Below, piece after piece: positions 54,137 through 63,233 of a stretch of 64,000 nt of DNA. The notes under the pieces are model-generated. The model saw only the letters and a program-made list of their open reading frames with translations. It was not told the origin of the DNA and did no database searches. The number at the start of each line of letters is the position of its first letter. Within the stretch, counting starts at the first letter, position 1. The position numbers and the translations under genes are program-made. Origin of the DNA: Billgrantia gudaonensis (GTDB lineage Bacteria > Pseudomonadota > Gammaproteobacteria > Pseudomonadales > Halomonadaceae); contig NZ_FNES01000001.1 of the NCBI RefSeq assembly GCF_900100195.1, forward strand, positions 232,564 to 296,563. The letters are read 5' to 3'.

Positions 54137-55180
54137 TCAGGCCCGATTCGCCAGGCTGCCTTGGGGCAGCTGCATGGTCAGGCAGTGCAGGCTGCCGTGC
54201 TGGCGAAGCACGCTGGTGCACTCGATGGGCACGATGTCGCGTTCTGGAAAGGCCTCGGCGAGGGCGGCCAAGGCATGGCCATCGGCGCTGTCGCCGTAGG
54301 TGGGAACCAGCACGGCACCGTTGATGATCAAGAAGTTGGCGTAGGTGGCCGGCAGCCGGTGGCCATCCACCGGATCGTGGACGGGGTGTGGCCAGGGCAG
54401 CGGTATCAGACGATACGGTTCGCCATCGCGGCGGCGCAACGCCTCGATTTCGGCTTCCATGGCGGCGAAGGCCGGGTAATGCGGGTCACGTTCGTCGTCG
54501 CAGCGCACGTAGGCGATGGTCCCGGGGTCGACGAACCGCGCCAGGGTGTCGATGTGGCCATCGGTGTCGTCGCCCTGCAGATGGCCGTGAGTCAGCCATA
54601 GCACCCGGTCGACGCCGAGCTCTTCGCGCAGGCGAGCCTCCAGCGCATTACGCCCGAGGCCCGGGTTGCGATTGTGGTTGAGCAGGCACGATTCGGTGGT
54701 GAGCAGGGTGCCCTCGCCGTCGGTGTCCAGGGCGCCGCCCTCCAGTACCAGTTCATGGGACTCGACCGGGCAGGCGAAGATGCCGGCGTCGGCCAGGCGC
54801 CGGGTCAGGCTGTCGTCGCGTGCGGCCGGATATTTGCCCCCCCAGCCGGTGAAGACGTAATCGAGCAGGACCGGGCGGCCATTTCGCTCCACGCCCAGGG
54901 GACCGTGGTCGCGGGCCCAGGTGTCGTCGGCTTCGAGCACCATCAGGTGTAGACGAGCGGCGTCGACTCCCAGGTTGGCGAAGCGCCGTGCCAGGTGGGT
55001 ACGGGTGGCGGCATCGGGTACGCTGACCAGCACGTGCTGATAGCGGGCGATGGCCACCACCAGGGTTTCCAGCGTACCCTCGATGCGTTCGAGCAACGGT
55101 GCCCAGTCGCCGTGGGGGCTTGGCCAGGTCAATTGCACGGCATCCTGGGGATGCCATTCCGGGAGCAGGCGATTGGCCAT
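54137..55180 (-). CDS. aguA: Agmatine deiminase
   Basis: A 347-residue pentein-fold hydrolase that converts agmatine to N-carbamoylputrescine and ammonia. The catalytic Cys333 is in GSLHCLTMQLPQG near the C-terminus. WARDHGP, LVLEGGALDTDGEGTLLTTESCLLN and HGHLQGDDTDGHIDTLARF carry the conserved acidic and histidine residues. It precedes aguB with a 166-bp gap that contains no ORF, so the genes may be an operon with a processed spacer or have separate promoters. MANRLLPEWHPQDA at 55180 is the family start. Confidence 0.94.
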   Translation of the reverse strand: MANRLLPEWHPQDAVQLTWPSPHGDWAPLLERIEGTLETLVVAIARYQHVLVSVPDAATRTHLARRFANLGVDAARLHLMVLEADDTWARDHGPLGVERNGRPVLLDYVFTGWGGKYPAARDDSLTRRLADAGIFACPVESHELVLEGGALDTDGEGTLLTTESCLLNHNRNPGLGRNALEARLREELGVDRVLWLTHGHLQGDDTDGHIDTLARFVDPGTIAYVRCDDERDPHYPAFAAMEAEIEALRRRDGEPYRLIPLPWPHPVHDPVDGHRLPATYANFLIINGAVLVPTYGDSADGHALAALAEAFPERDIVPIECTSVLRQHGSLHCLTMQLPQGSLANRA

Positions 55181-55332
55181 GGGTGAGGACTCTCGTGGTC
55201 GGCGTCGGACGGGGTCGGCGAAATGTAGGGCGGCGGCGAGCATCTTGCAAGCACTGCGCAAGGTACTGCGTCACCGATGCAGTCGTGGAGAAAAAACCGT
55301 ACCATGAGCTCCCGCTGACAAGGAACGCCACC

Positions 55333-56574
55333 ATGCTAGACCGCCTACCTCTGCTGATCGGGTTGCGCTACGTGCGGGCCAAGCGTCGCAACCATTTCAT
55401 CTCTTTCATCTCGTTGACCTCCATGCTCGGACTGATGCTCGGCGTGGCGGTGTTGATCCTGGTGCTCTCGGTAATGAACGGCTTCGATCACGAGCTGCGC
55501 ACCCGCATTCTGGGGATGGTGCCGCACACCAAGATCGAGTCGCGTACCGGCCTGGTCGAGTGGGAGTCGCTCGCCGAAAAGCTGATGCAGCGCGAACGGG
55601 TGATCGGCGCGGCGCCCTACGTGGAACAGCAAGGCATGTTCTCGGTGGGCGGGCGCAACGAGGGCGCCATGGTCAACGGTGTGGTGCCGAGCTGGGAAGG
55701 GCGGGTCTCGATCATCGACGAGCACATGAACCAGGGGAGTCTCGATGATCTCGTCGCCGGCGAATGGAACGTGGTGCTGGGCTCGATCCTGGCCCGCCGC
55801 CTGGGGGTCGGCGTCGGCGATAGGGTGACCTTGCTGGTGCCCGAGGCCTCGATTACGCCGGCGGGCGTCTTTCCACGCCTCAAGCGCTTCACCGTCAGCG
55901 GTATCTTCAGCGTGGGGGCCGACCTGGACGCCAACCTGGCCTATGCCCACATCGAGGACATGCAATCGCTGGCGCGGCTCGGCGACAGCGTGGGCGGCCT
56001 ACGCCTCGAGCTCGATGATCTGTTCGCCGCGGGTAGCGTGACGCGGGACATCGTCAACGAGTTGGGGCCGGATTTCCGAGGCATGGACTGGACCTATTCC
56101 CATGGCAATCTCTTCCAGGCCATCCAGATGGAGAAGCGCATGATCGGTCTGCTGCTCACCGTGATCATCGCCGTGGCGGCGTTCAACATCGTCTCGACGC
56201 TGGTGATGGTGGTCACCGACAAGCACGCCGACATCGCCATTCTGCGCACCATCGGTGCCACGCCGCGCTCGATCATGGGCATCTTCATCGTTCAGGGACT
56301 GGCCATCGGCACCATCGGCATCGCCGTGGGCGTGGTGCTGGGGATCGTGCTGGCGCTGAGCATCGCCGATGTGATCGGCTGGGTGGAGTCGGTGCTGGGT
56401 ATTCAGTTCCTGGATGCCGGGGTGTACTTCATCAGCGACCTGCCGTCGCGCCTGCACTGGGACGACGTGCGCAACATCGTCGCCGCGGCCTTCGGCCTCA
56501 CCTTCTTGTCGACGCTCTATCCGGCATGGCGCGCCGCGCGGGTCCAGCCGGCGGAGGTGCTGCGCTATGAGTGA
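55333..56574 (+). CDS. lolC: Lipoprotein-releasing ABC transporter permease (LolC/E type)
   Basis: A 413-residue inner-membrane permease of the Lol system, which releases outer-membrane lipoproteins to LolA. The N-terminal IGLRYVRAKRRNHFISFISLTSMLGLMLGVAVLILVLSVMNGF is diagnostic. A large periplasmic domain (~50-270) and three C-terminal helices with VVTDKHADIAILRTIGATPRSIMGIF follow. Only one LolC/E-type gene is present beside lolD, so it may act as a homodimer (LolF arrangement) unless lolE is elsewhere. AAGGA lies before the ATG at 55333. The downstream gene overlaps by eight bases. Confidence 0.93.
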   Translation: MLDRLPLLIGLRYVRAKRRNHFISFISLTSMLGLMLGVAVLILVLSVMNGFDHELRTRILGMVPHTKIESRTGLVEWESLAEKLMQRERVIGAAPYVEQQGMFSVGGRNEGAMVNGVVPSWEGRVSIIDEHMNQGSLDDLVAGEWNVVLGSILARRLGVGVGDRVTLLVPEASITPAGVFPRLKRFTVSGIFSVGADLDANLAYAHIEDMQSLARLGDSVGGLRLELDDLFAAGSVTRDIVNELGPDFRGMDWTYSHGNLFQAIQMEKRMIGLLLTVIIAVAAFNIVSTLVMVVTDKHADIAILRTIGATPRSIMGIFIVQGLAIGTIGIAVGVVLGIVLALSIADVIGWVESVLGIQFLDAGVYFISDLPSRLHWDDVRNIVAAAFGLTFLSTLYPAWRAARVQPAEVLRYE

Positions 56575-57319
56575 TCGCGCCATTCCCGAGGAGACGCATG
56601 CCATGGCATCCCCTGCCACCGACGAACCCCCGGCCGTAATGCTGGCCTGCCACGATCTCACGCGGGTCTATCGCGAAGGCCCTCAGGACGTCACCGTGCT
56701 CGATGGCCTGTCGCTGGAGGTGCGTGCCGGCGAGCGGGTGGCCGTGGTGGGCAGCTCCGGCTCCGGCAAGACGACGCTGCTCAACCTGCTGGGCGGGCTC
56801 GACCGTCCGACCCGTGGCGACGTGCGCATCGCCGGCGAGTCGCTGCTCGAACTGGGCAGTGCCGAGCTGGGTCACTTCCGCAATCGCCGTATCGGTTTCG
56901 TCTATCAGTTCCACCATCTGCTGGCGGAATTCACCGCGCTGGAGAACGTCGCCCTGCCGTTGATCGTACGCGGTCTGCGCAAGAAAGCCGCCGAGTCCCG
57001 AGCCCGGGAGCTGCTGGCGAAGGTGGGCATGGCACCGCGCGCCGACCACAAGCCCGGTGAGCTGTCCGGGGGCGAGCGCCAGCGGGTGGCGATTGCCCGG
57101 GCGCTGGTCACCGACCCCAGTCTAGTGTTGATGGACGAGCCCACCGGCAACCTCGATCAGACCACGGCGGCGAGCATACTGGCGTTGATGGACGAGCTGG
57201 CCCGCACCACCGCCTGTGCCTTCGTGGTGGTCACCCACGATCCGGCGCTGGCTGCCCATCAGGATCGCGTGCTCAAGCTCGACGGGGGGCAGCTCTCCGA
57301 GCAGCGCACGGGGGGCTGA
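56567..57319 (+). CDS. lolD: Lipoprotein-releasing system ATPase LolD
   Basis: A 250-residue ABC ATPase driving lipoprotein release. Walker A is VGSSGSGKTT, the signature is LSGGERQRVAIARAL, Walker B LVLMDEPTGNLD, and the switch His is in VVTHDPAL. NRRIGFVYQFHHLLAEFTALENV is the LolD Q-loop. Two starts are possible: 56567, overlapping lolC with GGAGG upstream, and 56603 (MASPATDEPP), preceded by GAGGAG, which would give the more usual 238 residues. Convergent with a DUF2062 gene 19 bp on. Confidence 0.94.
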   Translation: MSDRAIPEETHAMASPATDEPPAVMLACHDLTRVYREGPQDVTVLDGLSLEVRAGERVAVVGSSGSGKTTLLNLLGGLDRPTRGDVRIAGESLLELGSAELGHFRNRRIGFVYQFHHLLAEFTALENVALPLIVRGLRKKAAESRARELLAKVGMAPRADHKPGELSGGERQRVAIARALVTDPSLVLMDEPTGNLDQTTAASILALMDELARTTACAFVVVTHDPALAAHQDRVLKLDGGQLSEQRTGG

Positions 57320-57338
57320 GGTTGTTCGGTGGCCGCGG

Positions 57339-57881
57339 TCACTCGTCGGCTTCGTCACGGCGCGCTCGACGGCGGCGTAGATGGCGCCGCTTCCAACTGC
57401 GCGATACCTGCCAGCGCCATGCTAGACGGATCATCACGTTGCCAAGCAGGGCAGCCACGCAGGCCATGATTACGGATCCGACGGCAAGGGCGGGCAGGAT
57501 GTCGGCCATGCGTTCGGCCACCCAGCGCGTCGACAGATGCGCCGGCGCTTCGCTGGCCTGCGTTCCCATCAGCCAGGTTCCCACCCGGTAATTGCCGTAG
57601 AAGATCAACGGCATGGTCAGGGGGTTGGTGATCCAGACGAGGCCCACCGAGAGTGGCAGGTTGCAGCGAGCCAACCAGGCACCGAAGGCGGCCAGCGCCA
57701 TCTGGCAGGGGATGGGCAGCATGGCACTGAACAGTCCCACCGAAAAGGCATTGGCCACGCTGCGCCGCGACAGCACCCACAGGCTCGGGTCGCCGGTCAT
57801 GCCGGCGAGCAAGCGCAGCGAGCGTTGGCGTCGCAGCGTGTCGGGATGTGGCATGTAGCGCTGCAGCAATCGGCGCGGCAT
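57339..57881 (-). CDS. DUF2062 membrane protein
   Basis: A 180-residue membrane protein. Core: SLWVLSRRSVANAFSVGLFSAMLPIPCQMALAAFGAWLARCNLPLSVGLVWITNPLTMPLIFYGNYRVGTWLMG, the hallmark of DUF2062, followed by a helix (ILPALAVGSVIMACVAALLGNVMI) and a very basic tail (WKRRHLRRRRARRDE). Function unknown; the family is often next to comEC and lol genes, as here. It diverges from comEC with a ~110-bp shared promoter region. Confidence 0.88.
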   Translation of the reverse strand: MPRRLLQRYMPHPDTLRRQRSLRLLAGMTGDPSLWVLSRRSVANAFSVGLFSAMLPIPCQMALAAFGAWLARCNLPLSVGLVWITNPLTMPLIFYGNYRVGTWLMGTQASEAPAHLSTRWVAERMADILPALAVGSVIMACVAALLGNVMIRLAWRWQVSRSWKRRHLRRRRARRDEADE

Positions 57882-57993
57882 GATGACTCGGCTCGCGACT
57901 GACGGGATCCGCGCTATTATCCATGGATGGCGGCGGCCTCGCCATGTGGAGGCTGGGCCACCGATCTCCATGGGGCCACAGGGAGGGGCCACG

Positions 57994-60318
57994 ATGCACA
58001 GGGATGCGTGCGCGGCTGGACCGGTACCGAAGATCGGCATGGCGATGCCTCTGGCGCTGGCAGCGCTGTCCGGTGTGGGCCTCGGATGGCTGGCGCCGCC
58101 CGGTTTGGTCGGCGGATGGGCGTTGGCAGTGTTGATGCTGGTGGCAGCGAGACGCTGGCACTGTCTGTTGCTGCTCCTGGTGATGGCGACGACGGCCCAT
58201 GACGTGCTGTCGGCCAGGGCTGCGGAGTTGCCGGCGGGGTTGCTGGGCGACGACCTGGCCGTGGAGGGACGCCTGGAGACGGTGAGTCGCGAGCAGGAAC
58301 TCACCCGCCTGACGGTGCGCGTCGATGCCTGTCGCCCCTTGGCGGCCGACCGCCCGGCCTGCGATTCCCTGCGTCGGGTTCGGCTGAGCCACTATGCGGC
58401 GCCACCCATGCAGCCCGGCGAGCGCTGGGCATTGACGGTGCGCCTGCGTCCGCCGAGCGGTTTCGCCAACCCGGGTACTTTCGACTATCGTGCCTGGCTA
58501 TGGCGTGAGGGCATTCAGGCCACCGGCTACGTACGTCGCGATCCTGCGGCACAGCGGCTGAGCGCCGCGAGTGCGTCGCTGTCATCCCGGGCCCTCGACC
58601 AACTGGAGTCGCGCTCCTTGTCACCGCTGGGAACGCGTTGGCTTGCGGCGCTGACCCTGGGTGCCGGCGAGCGATTGACCGATGACGATTGGGAATTGCT
58701 CAATGCCAGCGGCACGACCCACCTGATGGTGATTTCCGGTCTTCACGTGGGGTTGGTGGCGACGTTCGCGCTGCTCGTGGGGCGCGGCGTGGCTCGTCTG
58801 GTGATGCCTGGCCGTTGGCGTCTGGCCGTGTGGCCCTGGTGGCTGGCCGGGATGGCGGCGGTCGGCTATGCCGGCGTGGCGGGGATGGAGCCGCCGGCAC
58901 TACGAGCCATGCTGATGACCCTGGTCGGGCTGTGGGTCGCTAGCGGCAGGCATGCGCCGGGCCCCTGGCAGGGCTGGTGGCTGGCGCTGGGGCTGGTAGT
59001 GCTGCTCGATCCGCTGGCGGTATGGCGTCCCGGACTGTGGCTCTCTTTCCTGGCCGTGGCGCTGCTCATTCTCATCTGGCAGGGTCGCTCTCGGCCCGCG
59101 GGGCTTCAGGGCTGGATCTGGGCGTTGGTCCGCACCCAGTTGTTGCTGGCACCGCTGATGGCTGCTGCCGTTCTGCTCGCCTTTGCCCGGCTGGCACCGG
59201 CGGCACCGCTGGTCAACCTGGCGGCAGTGCCGCTGGTCAGCACGCTGATGGTGCCCTTGGGGCTGGCCGGCTGGCTGCTGCTGCCCATCGAGCCGCTATC
59301 GAGGCTGTGCTGGGGGCTCTTCGATTGGTTGGCGCACGGACTGGCTCACCTGCTGGAGATGGCCGTGGCCGGGCTGCCGCTGTGGTGGCCCGAGCCCGAA
59401 ACGGTGCTGCCGCTGGCTTTGCTACTGGGTGCCATCGCACTGTTGTGGGCATTGCCGGGGCTCGCTGCCGGCCTGCGCTGGGTGGGTACGCTGCTGCTGG
59501 GCATGACGCTCATCGGCCTGGAGGCGCCGGACATACCGCCCGGCGTGCTGCGGGTGCGAGTGCAGGATGTGGGGCAGGGGCAGCTGATCGAGCTGCGCAG
59601 CGCCGGCTATCGATTGCTTTATGATACCGGTCCGCGCTTCGGCTCGGGCTTCGCGCCCCTCCAGTCGCTGTGGCCGCCGGGACAGCACTTCGACACCGTG
59701 CTCGTCAGCCATGCCGATCAAGACCATGCCGGGGGGCTCGATGCACTGGTCGAGCGTCACTCTGTCGATGCTTATCTGGCACCCGTCGATGCGGCCCTGG
59801 GCGTGCCTCTGAGGCCCTGTCGGCGAGGCCTGAGCTGGGAGCGTGACGGCGTCCGCTATCGCGTGCTGTGGCCGCCGCCGCGGGCCGCGCACCTGTCCGG
59901 CAACGACCGCTCCTGCGTCCTGGAGGTCGCCGCGGGCGACGAGCGGTTGCTGATCACTGGCGACGTGGGGCGTCAGTGGGAGCGAGCCTTCGTCGAAGAC
60001 GTCGAGGGTCCGGTGACGCTGTTGGTGGCCGGTCATCATGGCAGCGCGACCAGCTCGGGAGCCCAGTTCGTGCAGACCCTCTCTCCCCGTCATACGGTGT
60101 TCAGTGCCGGGCGCTTCAACGGCTACGGCCACCCGGCCGATGAGGTGGTGAGACGTTTCCGACGCTCCGGTAGTTGCTTGTGGAGCACGGCATTGGACGG
60201 GGCGCTGACCGCATGGCTGGGACGGGGCGAGGGTAGCATCGTCAGCGCCGCTCGCCCGGCCGCATGGCGGCGCGGCGGTGTCGAAGGCGCTTGCCATGCG
60301 GTAGAATCGCCTCACTGA
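57994..60318 (+). CDS. comEC: ComEC/Rec2 DNA-uptake channel protein
   Basis: A 774-residue protein with an N-terminal OB-like DUF4131 region (~70-190) and the competence membrane domain (~215-500) containing NASGTTHLMVISGLHVGLVATFALL. The C-terminal metallo-beta-lactamase domain (~515-765) has HADQDH from His573, the metal-binding HxxxDH motif, and HHGSATSS. It forms the inner-membrane channel taking up single-stranded DNA in natural transformation. GGGAGGGG precedes the ATG at 57994; upstream in-frame codons belong to promoter DNA. It is followed by exbB after 40 bp. Confidence 0.93.
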   Translation: MHRDACAAGPVPKIGMAMPLALAALSGVGLGWLAPPGLVGGWALAVLMLVAARRWHCLLLLLVMATTAHDVLSARAAELPAGLLGDDLAVEGRLETVSREQELTRLTVRVDACRPLAADRPACDSLRRVRLSHYAAPPMQPGERWALTVRLRPPSGFANPGTFDYRAWLWREGIQATGYVRRDPAAQRLSAASASLSSRALDQLESRSLSPLGTRWLAALTLGAGERLTDDDWELLNASGTTHLMVISGLHVGLVATFALLVGRGVARLVMPGRWRLAVWPWWLAGMAAVGYAGVAGMEPPALRAMLMTLVGLWVASGRHAPGPWQGWWLALGLVVLLDPLAVWRPGLWLSFLAVALLILIWQGRSRPAGLQGWIWALVRTQLLLAPLMAAAVLLAFARLAPAAPLVNLAAVPLVSTLMVPLGLAGWLLLPIEPLSRLCWGLFDWLAHGLAHLLEMAVAGLPLWWPEPETVLPLALLLGAIALLWALPGLAAGLRWVGTLLLGMTLIGLEAPDIPPGVLRVRVQDVGQGQLIELRSAGYRLLYDTGPRFGSGFAPLQSLWPPGQHFDTVLVSHADQDHAGGLDALVERHSVDAYLAPVDAALGVPLRPCRRGLSWERDGVRYRVLWPPPRAAHLSGNDRSCVLEVAAGDERLLITGDVGRQWERAFVEDVEGPVTLLVAGHHGSATSSGAQFVQTLSPRHTVFSAGRFNGYGHPADEVVRRFRRSGSCLWSTALDGALTAWLGRGEGSIVSAARPAAWRRGGVEGACHAVESPH

Positions 60319-60358
60319 ATTCGCCCGGCCGCCGCCGAGGCTATGAGGAGAAAGACTC

Positions 60359-61066
60359 ATGGACATGATCGAGGCGCTCGCTGCCGGGGGGTGGCTGATG
60401 GTGCCCCTGCTGGGCTGTTCGCTGGTGGCCACGGTGATCATCATCGAGCGGCTGTGGACCCTGCGTGCCGCTCGAATCGCTCCCTACGGTTTGGGCCAGG
60501 AGGTTTGCTCGCTGGTGTCGAAGGGGCAGGTCAATCTCTACTGGCTGGAGGCCCATTCGCCGTTGGGCGGCGTGCTGGCGGCGGGTCTGCGCAACGTGCG
60601 ACTGGGACACGAGCAGGTTCGCGCACGGCTCCAGGAGGCCGCTACGGCGGTGATCCACGACATGGAGCGCTTCCTGAGCCCGTTGGGCACCATCGCGGCC
60701 ATCACCCCCTTGATCGGCCTGCTGGGTACCGTCGTCGGCATGATCGAGGTATTCGCGGTGATCGTCGCCGGTGACGGAGCCGGACGTACCGCCGACCTCG
60801 CCGGCGGTATCTCGCGCGCTCTGGTGACCACGGCGGCGGGGCTCACCGTGGCCATTCCCGCATTGATGTTCCATCGCTACTTCCTGCGTCGCGTGGAAGA
60901 CATCACCGTGCGCATGGAGGAGCAGGCCAGCCAGGTGGTGGAGTTTCTCGCCCATCACCCGGGCCGCCTCGATTTTGCCGAGCGCCCGGCAGCGGCTGCC
61001 GCGCCGTCGGCCCATGCCACGACGGTCGTGGACGGCGGCCGCGCCTCGGGAACGAAGCGCTCGTGA
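60359..61066 (+). CDS. exbB: ExbB/TolQ/MotA-family proton channel subunit
   Basis: A 235-residue, three-helix inner-membrane protein: helices at ~13-33, ~108-130 (LGTIAAITPLIGLLGTVVGMIEVF) and ~150-172 (SRALVTTAAGLTVAIPALMFHRYF). The pore motifs PLIGLLGTV and TTAAGLTVAIP are typical of ExbB. It pairs with the downstream ExbD to harvest the proton gradient for an energised outer-membrane or envelope process; no TonB is encoded here. It is located between comEC and msbA as in pseudomonads. The start at 60359 has GAGGAG; the stop overlaps exbD. Confidence 0.92.
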   Translation: MDMIEALAAGGWLMVPLLGCSLVATVIIIERLWTLRAARIAPYGLGQEVCSLVSKGQVNLYWLEAHSPLGGVLAAGLRNVRLGHEQVRARLQEAATAVIHDMERFLSPLGTIAAITPLIGLLGTVVGMIEVFAVIVAGDGAGRTADLAGGISRALVTTAAGLTVAIPALMFHRYFLRRVEDITVRMEEQASQVVEFLAHHPGRLDFAERPAAAAAPSAHATTVVDGGRASGTKRS

Positions 61067-61491
61067 GGTTCGTGCGTCGGCGCCGCGATCCGGTGGAGGT
61101 GAATCTCACGCCGTTGATCGACGTCGTCTTTCTGCTGCTGATCTTCTTCATGGTTTCCACGACCTTCGAGACCCGCCAGGCGCTCGAACTCACGCTGCCC
61201 GAGAGCGAAACCGGCACAGCCCTCGATGCGGCGCCGGTGACGCTGGTGGTCACTGCCGACGGCGACTATCGTCTCGGTGAGCGGACTCTGTCCGCCGCTG
61301 CCCTCGCCGAGGCGATGACCGAACGAGCCACCCAGGCCCGCGAGCATGGCCTGGTGCTGGAGGCGGATGCGCGTGCCGCCCACGCCGATGTGGTGCGGGC
61401 GCTCGACCGGGCGGGTGCGCTGCGCATTGACCGGGTACGCATCGCCACCCGCGAAACACAATCACCATCCACCCAAGCGGAGCGTCCGTGA
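61063..61491 (+). CDS. exbD: ExbD/TolR-family biopolymer transport protein
   Basis: A 142-residue protein with one N-terminal helix. Asp20 in LTPLIDVVFLLLIFFMVST is the proton-conducting aspartate. A periplasmic domain (~45-130) ends in RVRIATRE. It partners the upstream ExbB. The start is a GTG overlapping the exbB stop (GTGA), and its own stop overlaps the GTG of msbA in the same way. This chain of four-base overlaps, continuing to lpxK as ATGA, indicates one coupled operon for envelope energisation and lipid A export. Confidence 0.92.
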   Translation: MRFVRRRRDPVEVNLTPLIDVVFLLLIFFMVSTTFETRQALELTLPESETGTALDAAPVTLVVTADGDYRLGERTLSAAALAEAMTERATQAREHGLVLEADARAAHADVVRALDRAGALRIDRVRIATRETQSPSTQAERP

Positions 61492-63233
61492 ACTCTCACT
61501 CCGGCTGGAGCCTCTACAAACGCCTGCTCGGCTACGTGAAGCCATACTGGCGTGCGTTCGCGCTGGCCTTTCTGGGCTACGCCATCTATGCCGCCTCGAG
61601 CACGGCCCTGGCGGAGATGATGAAGCGGCTCATCGATGGTATCCAGGATCCGGATGCCACCTTCCGTCTCTTCCTGCCGCTGTTCGTGGTCGGCATGTTC
61701 GGCGCACGCGGGGTAGGTACCTTCCTGGGCACGTACTTCATGAGCAGCGTGGCGCGCAACGTGGTGCACGCGTTGCGCTGCAACGTCTTCGACCACATGC
61801 TGCACTTGCCGGGACGCTTCTTCGATGCTCACTCCAGCGGCCACCTCATCTCGCGGGTTACCTATCACGTCGAGCAGGTGACCGGGGCGGCCACCAAGGC
61901 GGTGACCATTTTGCTGCGCGAGGGACTCTTCGTGATCGGGTTGGTCAGCTACCTGCTGTGGACCAACTGGATGCTGACGTTGCTGTTCCTGGCGGTAACG
62001 CCGTTGATCGCCGGTGTGGTCAGCTATGCCAGCAAGCGCTTTCGGCGCCTGTCGCAGCGCATCCAGCACTCCATGGGCGACGTCACCCACGTCGCTTCAG
62101 AGGCTCTCTCCGGCTATCGCGTGGTGCGTACTCACGGTGCCGAAACGTACGAGAAGGCGCGCTTCGCCGCCGCCAGCGATTACAACCGCCAGCAGAGCAT
62201 GAAGGAAGCGCTGACCAAAGCGGTCAGTACGCCGGTGATCCAACTGCTGGTGGCCCTGGCGCTGGCCGTTCTGGTGTGGCTGGCCATGTCGCCGGCGCTG
62301 ATGGACGACATGACCCCGGGCGAGTTCGTGGCCTTCATCACCGCCGCCTCGCTGATGGCCAAGCCGGTACGCCAGCTCACCGAAATCAACAGCGAGATCC
62401 AGAAGGGCATCGCAGCGACCAGCGAGCTGTTCGGCTTGCTCGACGAGCCCACCGAGCCGGATGAAGGCAGCCATGAGCCAGGTCGGCTGGCGGGACGAGT
62501 GAGTTTCGAAGGCGTTCGCTTTCGCTATGGCGCCGATCAGCCCGAGGTGCTCAAGGGCATCGACCTCCACGTTCGAGAGGGCGAGATGGTCGCCATCGTC
62601 GGCCGCTCGGGAAGCGGCAAGTCGACGCTGGTGGGGCTGCTGCCGCGGTTCTATCGACCGACCGCCGGGCGAGTGCTGATCGACGACGTGTCCCTCGACG
62701 AGTACCGTCTGGGCCCCCTGCGTCGGCAGATTGCGCTGGTTTCCCAGCAGGTCACCCTGTTCAACGCCAGCATTGCCGGTAACATCGCCTACGGCGAGCC
62801 CGAGGCCGATCCCGCCGACATTCGCGCCGCGGCCCGTGCGGCCCATGCCGATGAGTTCATCGAGCGGTTGCCGAAGGGCTACGACACGGTGGTGGGCGAC
62901 AACGGCGTGATGCTCTCCGGCGGTCAGCGCCAGCGTCTGGCCATTGCCCGGGCGATCTTCAAGGATGCGCCCTTGCTGGTGCTCGACGAGGCGACCTCGG
63001 CGCTGGATACCGAGTCGGAACGCCATATTCAGGCCGCGCTGGAAGAGGTTTGCCGTGGGCGAACCACCTTCGTGATCGCTCACCGTCTCTCAACCATCGA
63101 GCGCGCCGACCGTATTCTGGTGATGGAGCAGGGTATGATCGTCGAGCAAGGTACCCATGCCGAGCTGTTGGCCCACGACGGTGCTTATGCCGCCCTCCAC
63201 CGACTGCAGTTTCAGGAGGCGGACGCGACATGA
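61488..63233 (+). CDS. msbA: Lipid A export ABC transporter MsbA
   Basis: A 581-residue half transporter that flips lipid A-core across the inner membrane. Six helices lie in residues ~20-310, with QVTGAATKAVTILLREGLFV in the family-specific region. The ATPase follows: Walker A GRSGSGKST from Gly372, signature LSGGQRQRLAIARAI, Walker B LLVLDEATSALD and switch His in IAHRLST. Length equals E. coli MsbA (582). The GTG start overlaps exbD; the stop overlaps lpxK. The msbA-lpxK order is conserved in gammaproteobacteria. Confidence 0.95.
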   Translation: MNSHSGWSLYKRLLGYVKPYWRAFALAFLGYAIYAASSTALAEMMKRLIDGIQDPDATFRLFLPLFVVGMFGARGVGTFLGTYFMSSVARNVVHALRCNVFDHMLHLPGRFFDAHSSGHLISRVTYHVEQVTGAATKAVTILLREGLFVIGLVSYLLWTNWMLTLLFLAVTPLIAGVVSYASKRFRRLSQRIQHSMGDVTHVASEALSGYRVVRTHGAETYEKARFAAASDYNRQQSMKEALTKAVSTPVIQLLVALALAVLVWLAMSPALMDDMTPGEFVAFITAASLMAKPVRQLTEINSEIQKGIAATSELFGLLDEPTEPDEGSHEPGRLAGRVSFEGVRFRYGADQPEVLKGIDLHVREGEMVAIVGRSGSGKSTLVGLLPRFYRPTAGRVLIDDVSLDEYRLGPLRRQIALVSQQVTLFNASIAGNIAYGEPEADPADIRAAARAAHADEFIERLPKGYDTVVGDNGVMLSGGQRQRLAIARAIFKDAPLLVLDEATSALDTESERHIQAALEEVCRGRTTFVIAHRLSTIERADRILVMEQGMIVEQGTHAELLAHDGAYAALHRLQFQEADAT

